Below the pieces are notes generated by a model. That model did not search any database. It was given only the letters and a program-made list of their open reading frames with translations, and was not told the DNA's origin. From the NCBI GenBank assembly GCA_934675115.1, contig CAKUPH010000105.1:1-6652 (forward strand): a stretch of 6,652 bases of DNA, written 5' to 3'. The DNA comes from an uncultured Oscillospiraceae bacterium (GTDB taxonomy: Bacteria; Bacillota; Clostridia; Oscillospirales; Oscillospiraceae). The translations under genes were made by a program, and so were the position numbers. Below, piece after piece: positions 6,335 to 6,652 of the stretch (position 1 is its first letter; each line of letters begins with the position of its first letter).

Positions 6335-6426
6335 AATGTCTACTGAATAAACCACTTTGCGGTTTATTCACACGGCGTATGCCGTGTAATTCCATAAAAA
6401 CGGCGTTTTTATGGAATTCAGACATT
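6335..6426. repeat. first cloverleaf-like domain of the palindromic element
   Basis: AATGTCT (6335-6341) pairs with AGACATT (6420-6426). Inside are three adjoining perfect hairpins: 6344-6353/6361-6370 (TGAATAAACC, 10 bp, loop of 7), 6371-6376/6381-6386 (CACGGC, 6 bp, loop GTAT), and 6388-6400/6406-6418 (AATTCCATAAAAA, 13 bp, loop CGGCG). The hairpins follow one another with no or one base between them, forming a four-way junction. Confidence 0.75.
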
Positions 6427-6431
6427 GTTCC

Positions 6432-6580
6432 AATGCGTATTTCCATTGGTGTGAAGTACCACACCAATGGAGGGTGCACGGTTTTTGCGCAAAAATGTGC
6501 AAAAACCGTGCACCTGAACAAAGCCAGTTGACCTTGAAAGCCTTGGCTTTCAAGACTTCCGGCTTTGTTCAGCACGCATT
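6432..6580. repeat. second cloverleaf-like domain of the palindromic element
   Basis: AATGCGT (6432-6438) pairs with ACGCATT (6574-6580). Inside are three perfect hairpins: 6442-6453/6460-6471 (TCCATTGGTGTG, 12 bp), 6473-6488/6499-6514 (GGTGCACGGTTTTTGC, 16 bp), and a two-part arm with outer stem 6515-6525/6561-6571 (TGAACAAAGCC, 11 bp) and inner stem 6533-6542/6545-6554 (CTTGAAAGCC). The layout repeats that of the first domain, although the stem sequences differ. Confidence 0.75.
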
Positions 6581-6585
6581 ATTAT

Positions 6586-6605
6586 GGGCACGCGCAGGCG
6601 TGCCC
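6586..6605 (+). promoter_or_regulatory. hairpin directly before the ribosome binding site of the last gene
   Basis: GGGCACGC (6586-6593) pairs perfectly with GCGTGCCC (6598-6605) around a GCAG loop. It abuts the palindromic element and ends 5 bp before AGGAG (6611-6615). No T-run follows, so it is not a usual intrinsic terminator. It may protect the 5' end of the mRNA, influence translation, or belong to the adjacent element. Confidence 0.5.
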
Positions 6606-6623
6606 CACACAGGAGAACACGGC

Positions 6624-6652
6624 ATGGATAATATCGTACTCATCGGAATGCC
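6624..6652 (+). CDS. start of a P-loop kinase, probably shikimate kinase (partial, runs off the window)
   Basis: Only MDNIVLIGMP is encoded before the window ends. AGGAG at 6611-6615, 8 nt upstream, supports the ATG. A first beta strand reading NIVLIGMP at the very N-terminus is typical of Clostridia shikimate kinases, where it leads into the Walker A loop GMPGxGKS; the GKS part lies outside the window. Shikimate kinase phosphorylates shikimate in chorismate synthesis. Other small P-loop kinases, for example adenylate or cytidylate kinase-like proteins, cannot be excluded from ten residues. It is probably unrelated to the operon to its left, from which it is separated by a terminator and the palindromic element. 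Confidence 0.55.

Larger units (their letters stand above)
6330..6585. repeat. 256-bp multi-hairpin palindromic element with terminal inverted repeats (MITE-like or structured RNA)
   Basis: Nearly the whole stretch is made of perfect inverted repeats. ATAAT (6330-6334) and ATTAT (6581-6585) can close a structure holding two multi-branch domains (6335-6426 and 6432-6580), each with three hairpins. Counting non-overlapping stems gives 97 Watson-Crick pairs, or 194 of 256 nt, with no mismatch or G-T inside the stems. The two ends are imperfect inverted repeats of about 25 bp, both reading inward ATAATAATGnnnnCTGAA followed by a similar A/C-rich block. There is no credible coding sequence; the open frames crossing it on the minus strand follow the palindromes. 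Base composition is more AT-rich than the neighbouring genes. The architecture suits a non-autonomous miniature transposable element or a folded intergenic repeat; a structured non-coding RNA is the alternative. No clear target-site duplication is visible. Confidence 0.75.

Noticed and set aside
6252..6575. A 107-codon minus-strand frame across the palindromic element
   Set aside because: Its sequence is dictated by the inverted repeats, with no ribosome binding site or domain; it is a by-product of the repeats.

Overview
The window is GC-rich (by eye well above 60% in genes), with strong AGGAGG-type ribosome binding sites, tight ATGA gene overlaps and a near-consensus SigA promoter. Together with an old-yellow-enzyme/Fe-S flavoprotein and a PucR/CdaR-type regulator, this suggests an anaerobic, probably gut-associated Clostridia member, most likely of the Oscillospiraceae (Flavonifractor/Oscillibacter-like). 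The taxonomic call is inference, not a database result.

Layout. Positions 1-131 are non-coding and hold nested palindromes plus a hairpin that may end transcription. From 4394 down to 132 runs a compact minus-strand operon of four genes: three different NTF2-like/SnoaL-like proteins of about 250 aa each (3660-4394, 2873-3643, 2106-2876), then a 648-aa FMN/4Fe-4S/FAD oxidoreductase of the 2,4-dienoyl-CoA reductase/BaiCD-BaiH/enoate reductase type (132-2078). A 200-bp divergent intergenic region (4395-4594) carries a promoter for each direction and a small palindrome lying inside the operon promoter. On the plus strand follows a 530-aa PucR-family regulator (4595-6187) with its own intrinsic terminator (6200-6236). 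A 256-bp element (6330-6585) is almost entirely palindromic and can fold into two cloverleaf-like domains inside one closing stem; its ends are imperfect inverted repeats. A further hairpin precedes the first ten codons of a P-loop kinase, probably shikimate kinase, which runs out of the window.

How it may work. The three NTF2-like paralogues and the ene-reductase-like flavoenzyme look like a dedicated small-molecule biotransformation cassette. The NTF2-like proteins could act as cofactor-free dehydratases, isomerases or lyases, and the flavoenzyme could reduce an activated C=C bond. The divergent PucR-type protein probably senses the substrate and activates the operon. The logic recalls the bai operon (NTF2-fold dehydratase BaiE with BaiCD/BaiH flavoenzymes), but nothing here shows that the substrate is a bile acid; steroids, plant polyphenols or lignans are equally open.
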